Origin: Pilatotrama ljubarskyi
Taxonomy: Eukaryota > Basidiomycota > Agaricomycetes > Polyporales > Polyporaceae
Direction of reading: 5' to 3'
Length of the DNA: 64,000 nucleotides
Assembly (NCBI GenBank): GCA_022385805.1
Contig: MU277681.1
Span: 320,160-384,159, forward strand
A program made the translations under genes and the position numbers. The notes under the pieces were generated by a model. The model was not told the origin of the DNA. It was given only the letters and a program-made list of their open reading frames with translations, and did not search any database. Positions 12,191 to 23,119 of this stretch are shown here, one piece after another; the first letter of the stretch is position 1, and each line of letters opens with the position of its first letter.

Positions 12191-13175
12191 NNNNNNNNNN
12201 NNNNNNNNNNNNNNNNNNNNNNNNNNNNNNNNNNNNNNNNNNNNNNNNNNNNNNNNNNNNNNNNNNNNNNNNNNNNNNNNNNNNNNNNNNNNNNNNNNNN
12301 NNNNNNNNNNNNNNNNNNNNNNNNNNNNNNNNNNNNNNNNNNNNNNNNNNNNNNNNNNNNNNNNNNNNNNNNNNNNNNNNNNNNNNNNNNNNNNNNNNNN
12401 NNNNNNNNNNNNNNNNNNNNNNNNNNNNNNNNNNNNNNNNNNNNNNNNNNNNNNNNNNNNNNNNNNNNNNNNNNNNNNNNNNNNNNNNNNNNNNNNNNNN
12501 NNNNNNNNNNNNNNNNNNNNNNNNNNNNNNNNNNNNNNNNNNNNNNNNNNNNNNNNNNNNNNNNNNNNNNNNNNNNNNNNNNNNNNNNNNNNNNNNNNNN
12601 NNNNNNNNNNNNNNNNNNNNNNNNNNNNNNNNNNNNNNNNNNNNNNNNNNNNNNNNNNNNNNNNNNNNNNNNNNNNNNNNNNNNNNNNNNNNNNNNNNNN
12701 NNNNNNNNNNNNNNNNNNNNNNNNNNNNNNNNNNNNNNNNNNNNNNNNNNNNNNNNNNNNNNNNNNNNNNNNNNNNNNNNNNNNNNNNNNNNNNNNNNNN
12801 NNNNNNNNNNNNNNNNNNNNNNNNNNNNNNNNNNNNNNNNNNNNNNNNNNNNNNNNNNNNNNNNNNNNNNNNNNNNNNNNNNNNNNNNNNNNNNNNNNNN
12901 NNNNNNNNNNNNNNNNNNNNNNNNNNNNNNNNNNNNNNNNNNNNNNNNNNNNNNNNNNNNNNNNNNNNNNNNNNNNNNNNNNNNNNNNNNNNNNNNNNNN
13001 NNNNNNNNNNNNNNNNNNNNNNNNNNNNNNNNNNNNNNNNNNNNNNNNNNNNNNNNNNNNNNNNNNNNNNNNNNNNNNNNNNNNNNNNNNNNNNNNNNNN
13101 NNNNNNNNNNNNNNNNNNNNNNNNNNNNNNNNNNNNNNNNNNNNNNNNNNNNNNNNNNNNNNNNNNNNNNNNNNN
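12191..13175. other. Assembly gap (985 N)
   Basis: A continuous run of N. It falls wholly inside the transposon, which suggests that assembly collapsed at a multicopy repeat. Its length may be an estimate. Confidence 1.
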
Positions 13176-13429
13176 CGCAAATGTGGTAAACACACTCGTT
13201 TCTGAATGATTTGTATCCTCCTTACAAAGTAATCACATCATTTTGGTTGAATGTGAAGTGGTCCCAGTGCATCTCACCACACATATATGCCAAAATCAGA
13301 GGATACAGAGACTCTCAAACCTTAAGAGTGGGACCATGTGATAGCTTACAGCATAGCCTACATATCTGCAAAGATGCGTGAGAAATCATGGGCAATTACT
13401 GAAATTATACGGGTGACAAGATTATGCTG

Positions 13430-13461
13430 GGGGGGTGGGGCGTGACTTTTGGCCGTCACTG
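13430..13461 (-). repeat. Right terminal inverted repeat of the Tc1/mariner-like element
   Basis: Inverted copy of 11859-11890 (30 of 32 identical), followed directly by TA at 13462-13463. Confidence 0.9.
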
Positions 13462-13463
13462 TA

Positions 13464-14789
13464 GTATTTTGCGGCCTTGAGGTACCACTGGCATATCACG
13501 GGTACCTACAAGGGCCGCCGCTAGTAGCGGCCTCACGCAGTCGCATGGCCTCATGCTGAGCTTCTCAGGTAGGATAGCTCGCATCGTGAGTGGTACTGAT
13601 ATAACTATTGATTTTTACTTTTTCTAGCCTCGAGGGTCGTATTCAACACTCAAAATTGATTCCTGCGGGCTTGTCAACACCGGCCCTGCTCGTCACGCGC
13701 TCCCCAGGAGGTCCGCCACATTGTTTCAGAGCAGCTGCAATGCCGCGTTTCTACTGTCGAACTCCAATCTTCCTCAGATCAGCATTGAGTCAAGATCGCG
13801 GTGGCGCTATCACTTAGCGCTCTAGGTACGTACGCCCTGTCTTCGTGGGGAAAAGCCCGAACTCACGCAAACCGTGCCCGAACCGCGTGTGCACTTAAGG
13901 CCCTTTCGAACTACACGACTCTCATCCGCCGCCATTGCTTCCATTCATCGATAGTATTAGCGATGCCAGGTCCCTGTGAAGCGGCTGTCGATGATCGGCC
14001 GGTGGGCAAAATCAGCTCAGGAGAATGAACGTAGGTCGAACTATAGCGCCTACTTTGCGTTCCTTGCCATGTCGAGTAACGTATTGACCAAGTGTACTAG
14101 GAGACTGTGGGATTGCTCGCGGCAGTCGAATGAAGGCCAGCTTAACCAGGTCGTAGCGAACACCATAACCACCACTCAGTGTCTGCGCGACCGTCAGCAA
14201 TCACCTTGCGTCTTGCACTCACCATGAGGACGCATATGTTGTTTTTCGGCATGATGTTGAATGGTTCGCATGTCGTCAGATGTTCCGTCGCTCTTGTTAA
14301 TGCCTACTGAAGGGACATTTTACCCGAAAACAGGAGCAAGTGTCGGAAGTAGTCCAACTTATGGAGTACTGTCTCGGCCAGATTGATCTCCTTCCTGCCT
14401 CGCTGGTCGGCAGCTCATCGACCCGTGTTGTCATGAGACTCGCAGGAACAGATGCAATTGCGCGGAACTCTTTCCCCCGAACGGCGGGTTTTCGGCAGAT
14501 ACCTTGGCTTGCGGATCTGAACGAATCTCCACACTGTGTCTGCTATCGATGCTGCCACAGATGCTCACTCTTCATCCACCACGCTGCAATAATTTCCGGT
14601 CGCTCGGAAGGGTCCTCACTGCTTGTCATGTGGATAGCTTCCCATGCTCTCTCGTAGGTCGAGATAGTGGGGTTTAGCAGCGTATATATACCTCGGCATC
14701 CCCACATAGCCTCCCCCAGAGCTCGCTCTCTTCATACCCACCCCCCACTGCCCTCCTCTCCTGTCGCCTCCGAGACGCAACCTCTCAGG
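13464..14789. other. Gene-poor stretch between the transposon and the large unknown gene
   Basis: No coding region is convincing. A short hairpin-forming GC-rich inverted repeat lies near 13513-13532. The right 110 bases hold the core promoter of the next gene. Confidence 0.5.
14683..14690 (+). promoter_or_regulatory. TATA box upstream of the large unknown gene
   Basis: TATATATA lies 100 bases before the ATG at 14790, followed by a pyrimidine-rich leader. This is a typical fungal core promoter arrangement. Confidence 0.6.
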
Positions 14790-17700
14790 ATGTGTACAGA
14801 CGAGAATAGTGCGCCGCACGCCGTCCGCTATCTGAACGCACAGCTCGCTGTGCTGCACAAGAACGCGAAGACGTGCCTGGAACAACACCCGCAAGCTCGA
14901 AACGAAGAGAATAGTGAGCGGCTTGCCACCTTGACACTGGCCTCTATGCTGACGTTGCTCATTAGAACACTTCTATGCCTTGGCTGAGTTCGCGGTGCAA
15001 CGTCCCGGAGTCTCCTCCGAGTATCCGACGGAGGCGAACTCCTTATTCTATGCTTCCTTCAATGCTCCTGAGCTGAAGATGATCTGCGACCACGACGCCC
15101 TCCTCCATCTCACCGTCGACCATGGTCACGTCGCTTTGGACACTAATCGCAATAGCAGAAGGTTAGTGTCTCGCTGTTTGCGGGTCGAAGGCTGAAGGAC
15201 TCATAACATCTGTTAGCCAAGCTATCCACTTGCCTGAGGGCTTGGTCGTGACATACCGTGTCGGCTTCAAGACCCGTAGGATCGTCGGCAATGACCAGAA
15301 GATAGGTGACTATGGAAGCGCCATCGAGCTCGTGATTCTCGATTTGGAAAGTAAGCAGCCTAAATACTCCCTTTTGACCGATACTGACGAACGTATCTGC
15401 TCCGCAGAGGCGACGTTTTCGTCCATGAACCAGGAGCTCGATGACGGCCGAGACGCATTGCTGAGATATATCACTCAGTATCTCGAACTTCTGCATAGCG
15501 CCGGGAACCACGTCCTCTTCTCTCTCCCTCAATTCGATCAACGGGCCATGTCGGCGGAGCTCAAGTACTCCCTCATTGGAGACTCTGACGAGTACTACGA
15601 ATGGCTGGATAGCCTCAACGGCGTCGCCGTCGAACAGATCAACGCATACATGACCTCCGTCTGGTTGAAGTCCGCGATGCTCGCGCGCGGGAGCATCACC
15701 AGCAACAGCACCGATTGGAGGCCGCGCTGCCTGGCAGAGTTCAGTCGCAGCGAGAACGGTACCTTCTACCGCATGCAGTTGGGCGCACCGTCGGTCAAGA
15801 TTCTGTGTTCAAGGGAGATTGTTATGTGGTTCGATATCAGCCTCCTCGAGTTCTTCGAAGACGAGGACTTCTCAGCGTACGTTCCCTACGGCCAGCTCTC
15901 AGTCACCGATCTCACCGGATGACTATAGGAAACCAGTGAAGACGTTCTCCGGCTGGAAGATTGCCGTGGTCGTCAGTGCGCTGTACTCTAGTGAAGCCTC
16001 GGGCGAGAGCGTGACCATCATGTTCGACTTGAGTAGTAAGTCACAGTATCAACGGTGCCAAGTGATGTTCCTTAGTTCATGCTTTGTGACACCTCAGATG
16101 CTCACCACCATGACGCTCTTTCATCCTATCCCGGTGTCGAAGATGATGATGACATCTCCCTCGATTACCGGGACCTCATCGTCGCGTTCTTCTCCGAAGA
16201 ATACCTCCAAATTCTATACAACGCACACTATCACATTATATACTCCCACGACACTCGCTGGGAGACCGTACGCAAGATGAGATTTGAATCTCAAGAGGAC
16301 TCGGACGGAAGTTGGTGGAGCCTTGAGCTTGGCGACTCGAGCGGAGTGTCCTCCCGGGAGACGATTCAGCGTACCAAGATGTTCGGCTTCGACCAGGTCG
16401 TCGCGATCTCCCAAGGCTCGATCAACGCTCAATTCACTACCTTGTCGGGCATTGCGCAGAGCATTTACCACGCTTGGGAATTCGACAACTACTTCTCAGC
16501 AACGTTCAAGCCGTTTTCGCTACACCTGCTCAGCAACGATCGCGCGCTCGTGTGGGTGCATCTGGCGAGCGGCAACCTCAAGATCCTGAAGGACTGGGCA
16601 CTGTGGAAAGAGTGAGTCACTACATCAATGGAAGGCGTTGTTTGGACCGCTAATGCTCACATGACGGTGCGCGATGTAGGAGCGAGCAGTACGACTTCCG
16701 AGAGTGGCGCGTCGCCTTCGAGGTCGACCTCAAGATGTGTGGCCAAGACGAATTCGAGGGCGCGCAGTCCGCAGCCTATCAAGCTTCACCCCATTACGCG
16801 CAGCACGGCGGACGACCTGACAGAGAATTCAGACACATCTACCTGGACCTGCGACGTACGTAGTCGAGCTTCCACATCACATGACGCTCGTTCACCGTGG
16901 CGTCCGTATGCATAGATGCCGAGTATGTTCATGACTATTCGAACTTCGGCGACACGAAGAACATCGGGGAGGATAGCCGCTTGCTGGTGTTCAAATTGCA
17001 AGCGGTCATATTCTATCTCACTCAGCACTACTTCCCCGCGATCTGCAAGGAGGGGCTCAACCTCGTCTCTAGCATCCCCATCTGGAAAGCTGGGAAGTCA
17101 CTTCCCTCGTATGCGCTCACCAGTGTCGCCTTCCACGTCTACTCCAAGGTCGAGATCACCCGTCACAACTGGACCCATGTCGCAGCCGGAATGGAGCCAA
17201 TCATCGTTGTGGTAGGGACGACCGGTTACAGGACTCTGCCCTCGAGCCAGCTCGACTTCTCCACTGGGTGGATCGTCCATGCCAATAGGGGATTCTCGCA
17301 CGGGACAATCAGCATTGCGCGGCGCGTCTTCATCGAGGAGCGCCTCCTCACCCTGCTCTCTAATGTCAACGCGAACACTACGATGATTCCTGTGCTTCTG
17401 GACCCCTCCCTGGGCTTCCGTGGCCTCACCCTCAAGAAATGGGCTGAGCACGACCAGCGCAAGGACAAGCCTTCCAAATGGGAGCTCCAGCCCTCCGATG
17501 GTCAGGGTTGTCTGAAGTATCTGTGGGAGCACTGCGAAGAATGGCGTTACAAGCTTCGGGGAAACAGCAACATCATGAGTTCCACTCAGGGCATATCTTG
17601 TGAGTGGTCTCGATCAAATGTGGTCTCCCCTCATACAGTCGCCTACGGCGATATTAATCCTCTCCGCCTTTTCCAGGCGTCACCCGGAACTATGTCGAGC

Positions 17701-18500
17701 TCCCTACTGCTGTGAAGCAGGGTGCCCTTCACATCAAGATCAGCGGTCAGGTTGACCTCACCCTGTCGCTCCAAGCCGGAAAGTCGGAAACACAGAGGTA
17801 CAGCGCTCTCGTCCTCTCTCATATCACCCATTCATGATGCGACGCTCTGCAGCTCTGCGTCCGTGAGCTGGTCGACTAACGTCACCGTTCAAACTATCGG
17901 AAGCGGAATCAAGGTCAACACCCTGGGTTCTCACGATCCCGTCTTCACCAAGGGCGCCGTCGCGGACGGCAATGCATACAAAGCTAGGAACCCGATGGAC
18001 ATGCTGCGCGAATCGTTCCCGGAGAAGGTCGATCTCGAAGAGCTCGTGCAGGAGATACACGCGTTCGAGGGCCAATGGCAGTATTGTTACCCACTGGCGA
18101 ACCCATACTCGCTCGCCAGCCCGGTGTTCAACGACGATGGCGACCTCTTGTTCGAGCTTCGTCGATACGGCACCTCGACCATCCGAGTCTCGCCGACGTC
18201 TCCTACCGGAACCGGAAGAAGCGCATCTCCTGCATTCGGGCGCCGACCGAGATCGCGTACTCGCCAGGGTGGTAGAACATCGCCTGCTCCTCACTCTCCT
18301 ACTCGCTCTCCTCGTGAGTATCGCGGACATCTGATGCACTACGTTCGTATACTGAGGAATTGTATCCTGCAGCGGCTACTGCGAGTGCCACCGCTACGGC
18401 CCAGCCAGTGTTCGGCGAGTTTACCAATGTCGTCAACGGGGCCACCACCCGCGGCCCCAGGGCGCCTGTCGCTGTGCGCACGACCATGGGCGTCATGTAG
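14790..18500 (+). CDS. Large uncharacterised multi-exon fungal protein (possible TULIP/P47-like fold)
   Basis: I do not recognise a named function. The ATG at 14790 begins a chain of about eleven exons coding for roughly 1,000 residues. Introns near 14911, 15163, 15351, 15880, 16037, 16615, 16857, 17599 and 17797 all have GT/AG ends and keep frame. There is no signal peptide and no membrane segment. The body looks beta-rich, with alternating hydrophobic strands and many Trp/Tyr. The block FGFDQVVAISQGSINAQF (about 16381-16440), followed about 30 residues later by a short beta-rich run ending SGNLKIL, recalls the repeat unit of clostridial P47/OrfX TULIP proteins. This is a weak resemblance by eye only. 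The C-terminus (about 18180-18500) turns into a Ser/Pro/Thr-rich tail and stops at TAG 18498-18500. The exact 3' end is uncertain because coding-like sequence continues beyond it. Confidence 0.65.
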
Positions 18501-19276
18501 CTGTAGGAGTCCCGTGCTACCTCCGTTTCATGCAGTCGTCGCGGAGCTCCGAGGGGACTTTTCGGGGAAAGGAATGCTGCGTCCGGATCGTAACAAGTAC
18601 AATGCTCACATATGTGTATCTCTTGAAATCGCCTTCAGTCATTGTTTGTGGATTGTTACGTTGCAGCGACAACGAATGGCGCCGGCGAGACTGCCTCTCC
18701 GAGTCGTCCTCGCCCGGATACTGCGAGCGCCGCAGCGGCGGCCCGTGGAGGCCTTCTCACCGATGATTACCCGTACAGGTAACAATGTTAGCCGTCTCGT
18801 CTTATAGCAATGGCACATGCTACTGGTTTCTGTAGACCATGCATCGTCCAGCATGGGGGAAGGTCATCTCCCGCTCCTCACTCGCCCCCTGCCGACAGCG
18901 GTAAGTGAGTGATCGATGTCTGCTCACCTGTAGTGGAGCATCATGCTCATGGAGGTTGAGTACAGCAGCCGGAGCGGCGACGGCTTAGGCGGCGTTTGGC
19001 TTATTTATTTGAATCACCATCGCACGGGACGACGGTCGAGAAGCCCCACTTGCAGTCGTCACCAAGATGGGTGTGATGCAGTGGATCGCTTACAGTATCA
19101 TGGAATTTTTTGTCGATCTTCTCTCTTCCGGTCTGTGGTTGATTCGACGTGCGCGCGGCCACAAATTCCTTCGACGTGAGTTGTGCAGTATTCGTAGCAG
19201 ATGACGTCCATCTCTTCCCATCTACATGTAATACCTCTTCTAATGCCTGTATGGTACAATTGTCGAGACAACACGC
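18501..19276. other. Downstream stretch with a coding-like echo of the previous gene's tail
   Basis: Between about 18662 and 18960 a plus-strand reading (AATTNGAGETASPSRP, then a GT/AG-bounded junction, then QHGGRSSPAPHSPPADS) looks coding. It resembles the RQGGRTSPAPHSPTRSP tail segment at about 18265-18315. It could be further exons of the same gene, an alternative 3' end, or a decayed tail duplication. The remainder up to the HUT1 stop shows nothing. Confidence 0.4.
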
Positions 19277-20726
19277 TCAGAGCGTCTTGATACGAGCCTT
19301 CTCCTTCTCTTGAATTACGCGTTTCGCATGGACGTCTGCAGCACAGATGTCAGGTCGTGCTCTACGATCCCGTTAGCCAACGTCCTCCGAAACGCACCTT
19401 TGCGCTTCACCCAAGCCTCCACAGAGATGCCTGCAAAAACCACCGCCGCTCCGAGCCATTGTCCGGGAGTCAGCTTGTGTTTGTAGACGATGACAGACAG
19501 CAGCATGGTGAACAGCTTCCGAGTAAGCGTGATGGTGCTGAGCAGCTGTAAGCACGACGTCGAGAAAGTGGGAAGAGGAAAGGACGTACACCAGCGTGAG
19601 CGACCCGAAGTGCTGGAGGGTCTCGAAGATGAAAAGTTGACCGAGGGCACCCGTGAGTGCGAACTGCGCCAAGGGCACTATCACCGACGGATGCGTACGG
19701 ATGAACTCGAGCGCGCCCTGAAGCTCGGTCCCAGATGTCGAAGGGTGAAGTACAGGGATGTATGGAAGAGGTAGGACGGAGATGATGGAGGTAAGCACGG
19801 TGCAGAAGAGGTTGATCCAGAACATCATCTGCTGGCCGGTGACGCGATACCGCGCGAAAATCTCGTCCTGTGTGGAGTTCGTAGCGCCATCAATGAGGAG
19901 GTTGATTAGGAGGTATGTGAGGCCTATGAGCTGCGTGTACGCCGAGAGGTCGCCGTTCTTCGACGCCTTGGACGGCTTCTCCTTCCCGAAACCCATGAAC
20001 ATCGTGATGCCGAGGGTAACCATTGCCACTACGAGGTATTTGTGCGCAGCGAACTTGCGCCGGTAGAGGACGACGTTCATGAGCATGACGGGCACGAGCT
20101 TACATGACTTGCCGAGCACCATTGCAGGGTAGGTAATATAGGATAAGGCGGCAAACCCAAAGGGCGCCGCCGAGGTGATGAAGACGGCGCACTGAAAGTA
20201 GCGCAGTAGCAGGGATTTGTTGCGGGATCGGGTATCATGTGCATGGATATGTGGGGTATGACCGTTAGCCTTCGTTGAACCGTTCGCGGTACCGTTGGAT
20301 ATGCCATTCGTGGCAGGTTTGCCGACGTCTGCAAGGCCTAGAGTCTGGTTCAGAGTCTGCCCCGGCTTCCTACGCAAACAGATGTAGCCCAGAGCAGCTA
20401 AGCAGCTGAGGAGACTCTGGCATGTCCCCATGAACAGCGGCGAGTGGAACTTGTCGGAGGAGGTTCCATCTATGGACCGGAAGGGAACGGATACTGCGAG
20501 GACATGAGCCAATTGCTGCTAAACCGTTTGCATCACCTACGTCGTTCCTGGGCTATTGCCCACAACTATTCACCCATTAGCAGTCGACATGAGGACATGA
20601 CGGCGGGCGTATGCTCACCAGAAACATAGAGTATACACCGACTATGCATACCGCAAGTCTGTTTTGAGCTTAGTTCCGATCACCTAGTATGAGGTAGCTC
20701 ACGAGAGCCTACCTCAGGTACGACAT
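19277..20726 (-). CDS. HUT1: HUT1-type UDP-galactose/nucleotide-sugar transporter of the ER (SLC35B1 family)
   Basis: A multi-pass transporter of the drug/metabolite superfamily. The family carries nucleotide sugars (UDP-galactose, or ATP in the human homologue) across the ER membrane to support lumenal folding and glycosylation. Six exons join in frame: 20713-20726, 20619-20658, 20541-20565, 19590-20493, 19398-19537 and 19277-19335, giving 393 residues. The start [18 protein letters not shown] and the next junction (WAIAQERLSVPF) match the family N-terminus. The hallmark [16 protein letters not shown] is at about 20075-20122 and [12 protein letters not shown] near 19500. A Gly/Asn-rich loop (about residues 75-110) precedes the third helix. 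The C-terminus ends in basic KARIKTL, compatible with ER residence. The first three exons are micro-exons, so a simple ORF search misses the N-terminus. Confidence 0.9.
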
Positions 20727-21404
20727 CCTGGGCACTACGCCAGACTCGGTCCAAGCTATTAGGTGCAAAAAGGGCTCGAGAGGAACGATAGTAGGAGAAT
20801 GAAGGCTATAGTTAGGTGAAAGCTGGCAGAGCGAGCATGGGTGCGTTGGCGGTTTCGCTTCTCCGGAGAATACGTGGAACTCAGCCAGACGTGGCGCCAA
20901 CCCTAACCTCACCCCGTCTCCCATAAATCAGCACAGCTTTCTGCCTCGCGCACCGCAATCGGCCCGCCTGTACCGGTCCAGGACTCCAGGTGCGCACCGT
21001 ACTATCTGCGGAGTATCTGCGGTCGGCCTGCCGAGTGAAAGTTGCCATGGGAGGCTGAGCTTCAGCTTGCAAAGGATCGAGAGCCTTGTTGGAGCGGAGG
21101 CTTCCAATCAATACTTAAGTATGTGACGGTCATCCGCATGCTGCACGGGATGGAACTGAGACCGCTACTGTGACGGTGCAACACTGGCGCAACGTGCTGT
21201 GGGCGTGTGGCTAGGACCCTCACCATGAAAGCGCCAATGCCAGTGGCTGCCTCATCAGTCGCTGTGCGTATGAGATGAAGAGGGTTTCAATAGCTCGATT
21301 GACTCCAAAAATCCCTCCACCACGTTCAAGTATCAGCCTCATCGAGTATTCGACTCTTGCGCCGAGGCGCAGGTCGGTCCTCGCCGGCTTTGCTAGCACT
21401 CAGG
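20727..21404. other. Intergenic stretch upstream of HUT1
   Basis: The HUT1 promoter and the 3' flank of the next minus-strand gene lie here. I see no gene, repeat or RNA. Confidence 0.5.
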
Positions 21405-23119
21405 TCACAATTTTCCCGCTTCCAGCTCCATGATCCCTCCGGTTCCTGCGTCCAACGCTGTAGTGGGTCTGTGAATACCCGCGTGGATTATGATAAGATA
21501 TGAGGCACCTCTCTCCGACTTCGTACAGTCCTGTTCCCAGAATGTCACGAGTCGTTGAGCTGCGCTCGACGGCATCATTAGCGGACTGATGATTCTTCTG
21601 AGGGAAGCAGTGACGGAGAACACTACCGATATGCTCTGTAGGCTAATCTGCATACCCTCTTGGGGCTGCAACGAAACAAGGAGTATGATCACCATTGGGT
21701 AAACTGCCTGAGTGGTTTTCAGCTGAGTTCACTCATCGCAGTCACATGAACGGAAGATCTCACATACCACTAGGCTCGGGAGGCATCCCACCAGGAAATA
21801 GTCAAATCCAACATGGTAAGGGAGGGACTGTACGACTAGAACAATACTCTCAAACGCGATGAGAAGTGGTCGGCACATTATCACAACTTGAAGCCTTTCA
21901 TGCTTTCACAGAAGAGCGCGTGACATACCCAAAGTATGCAGTAGATCACTCCCGATTCTGTGATTATGTATAAGACCCGCAGCGTGCGCGTAGCCACGGA
22001 GTGACGGCGACCGAGGTGATTTCGCAGCAGTCGCCGGTGCGTCCTTTCCAGGTGTTCGCAGATGGTTTGAGCAGACTCGGAGGAAATTCTGACTCTCCAT
22101 CGATGACTCACCAAGTCTTATAAGCGATGGTGGACGTGGCGAGAGCGTTGTTGAGAAGAGCGAGCGCCGCTGCGACCTCGCCCTGTGGCGTATACCATGA
22201 AAATACTGTGCCTCCACCGCTCAAGGACTCGGAGACCGCGACAACTGTCAAACCACAAACTCAAATGTTTCAGTGAGCATATCAAAGTCGGAACATTCAC
22301 GCGATTGGATGGCCATACCTGCGACACTTGAGGGCACTGTAAAGGTCATGATGCGGACCGCACGACTATCCGGCCATATAGCGTATGCTCTCCACCAGAC
22401 AATCCCATCTCCCATTATGATCTGTAATGAAGGTTATATACAAGTATCCAGCTACAACTGGTCAGAACCGCTCACCATGGTAGCCATCACGATTGCCGGG
22501 AGAAGTCCACCGTTAACGAGTGTTTGGAACCCGCCGTGCTTGGAGACTGGCCTCCAATGAAGCCCCCGGGGCGCTCCCGAACAGTCCTCGAGGGATGCTA
22601 GAGAACTCAAATCCACCATGCCCTGGATCGCGCAGTCGAAAGCGAGTGAAGACGTAATATCCGCAAGCTCATCCGAGACGGCTTGTGCATACTGGACATC
22701 GTAGACGCTGTCTAGCAGTAGCATGATCCAGTAGAGGGTGTTGAGGACATATAGGAAGCCTAGACACAACGCGAGAAACCAAGACGACGGTGTAGGGAAG
22801 CCACGTTTCCTACCACAAAGAAGCAGTCAAAATCACAGGAGGCAAGATGTGCACATATCCAAGGCGGGACTTCGCACCATAGAAGTATGCCGGCGAGCGT
22901 TGTGAATATGGAAGAAAGGCCTGCAGCAAACATATTAGTAGGTTCCCCACGCTGTCGGAGGAAATCATATGCTAGCTCACACCACGGAATAGTGCATGCT
23001 GTGACTATTTGCAAGTCGATGTAGATATTTGGGAGGTCGCTCGCCTGGAGCTCAATACTGGCATTTTGTGCGTCGGTGAGGGCATTTATGACTGCGGTCA
23101 GATTGGTCAGAGCAGCCAT
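21405..23119 (-). CDS. Basidiomycete multi-helix membrane protein, DUF6533/DUF6534-like
   Basis: The model is pieced together from several short exons. The likely ATG (23117-23119) gives a lumenal or extracellular start rich in Asn and Thr. Hydrophobic helices follow, with LCLGFLYVLNTLYWIMLLLD (about 22705-22769), then a Trp/Arg block GDGIVWWRAYAIWPDSR (about 22365-22420), LLNNALATSTIAYKTW (about 22110-22160), an ESGVIYCILW helix (about 21925-21960), and a final YPMVIILLVSLQ helix (about 21660-21700). The tail is cytosolic, Ser/Arg-rich. This order (GD-xx-WRAW, then N-xxAT-xx-IAYK, then ESG-xx-YC, then YPT-xx) is typical of the large basidiomycete family of seven-helix proteins with no assigned function. 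Exon borders are approximate. A second member lies at 39983-41930. Confidence 0.6.

Larger units (their letters stand above)
11859..13461. mobile_element. Tc1/mariner-like DNA transposon with an unassembled interior
   Basis: The two ends are 32-bp terminal inverted repeats that match at 30 of 32 positions, both beginning CAGTGACGGCCAAAAGTC. Each is flanked by TA (11857-11858 and 13462-13463), the target duplication of Tc1/mariner elements, and the CAGTG...GGCCAAAA terminus fits that superfamily. The span is 1603 bases, the right size for an autonomous single-transposase element, but 985 of these are N, so the transposase cannot be inspected and the true length is unknown. The visible flanks (11891-12190 and 13176-13429) show no clear coding remnant. 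Superfamily assignment rests on the TIR and TA duplication only. Confidence 0.75.

Noticed and set aside
12109..13209. Long open frames across the N run on both strands
   Set aside because: They consist of undetermined codons and only bridge the assembly gap.
18170..18280. Frameshift in the large unknown gene, suggested by a coding-like alternate frame ending at 18275
   Set aside because: The main frame continues as a Ser/Pro-rich tail and splices cleanly (GT/AG) to an in-frame final exon, so no frameshift is needed.
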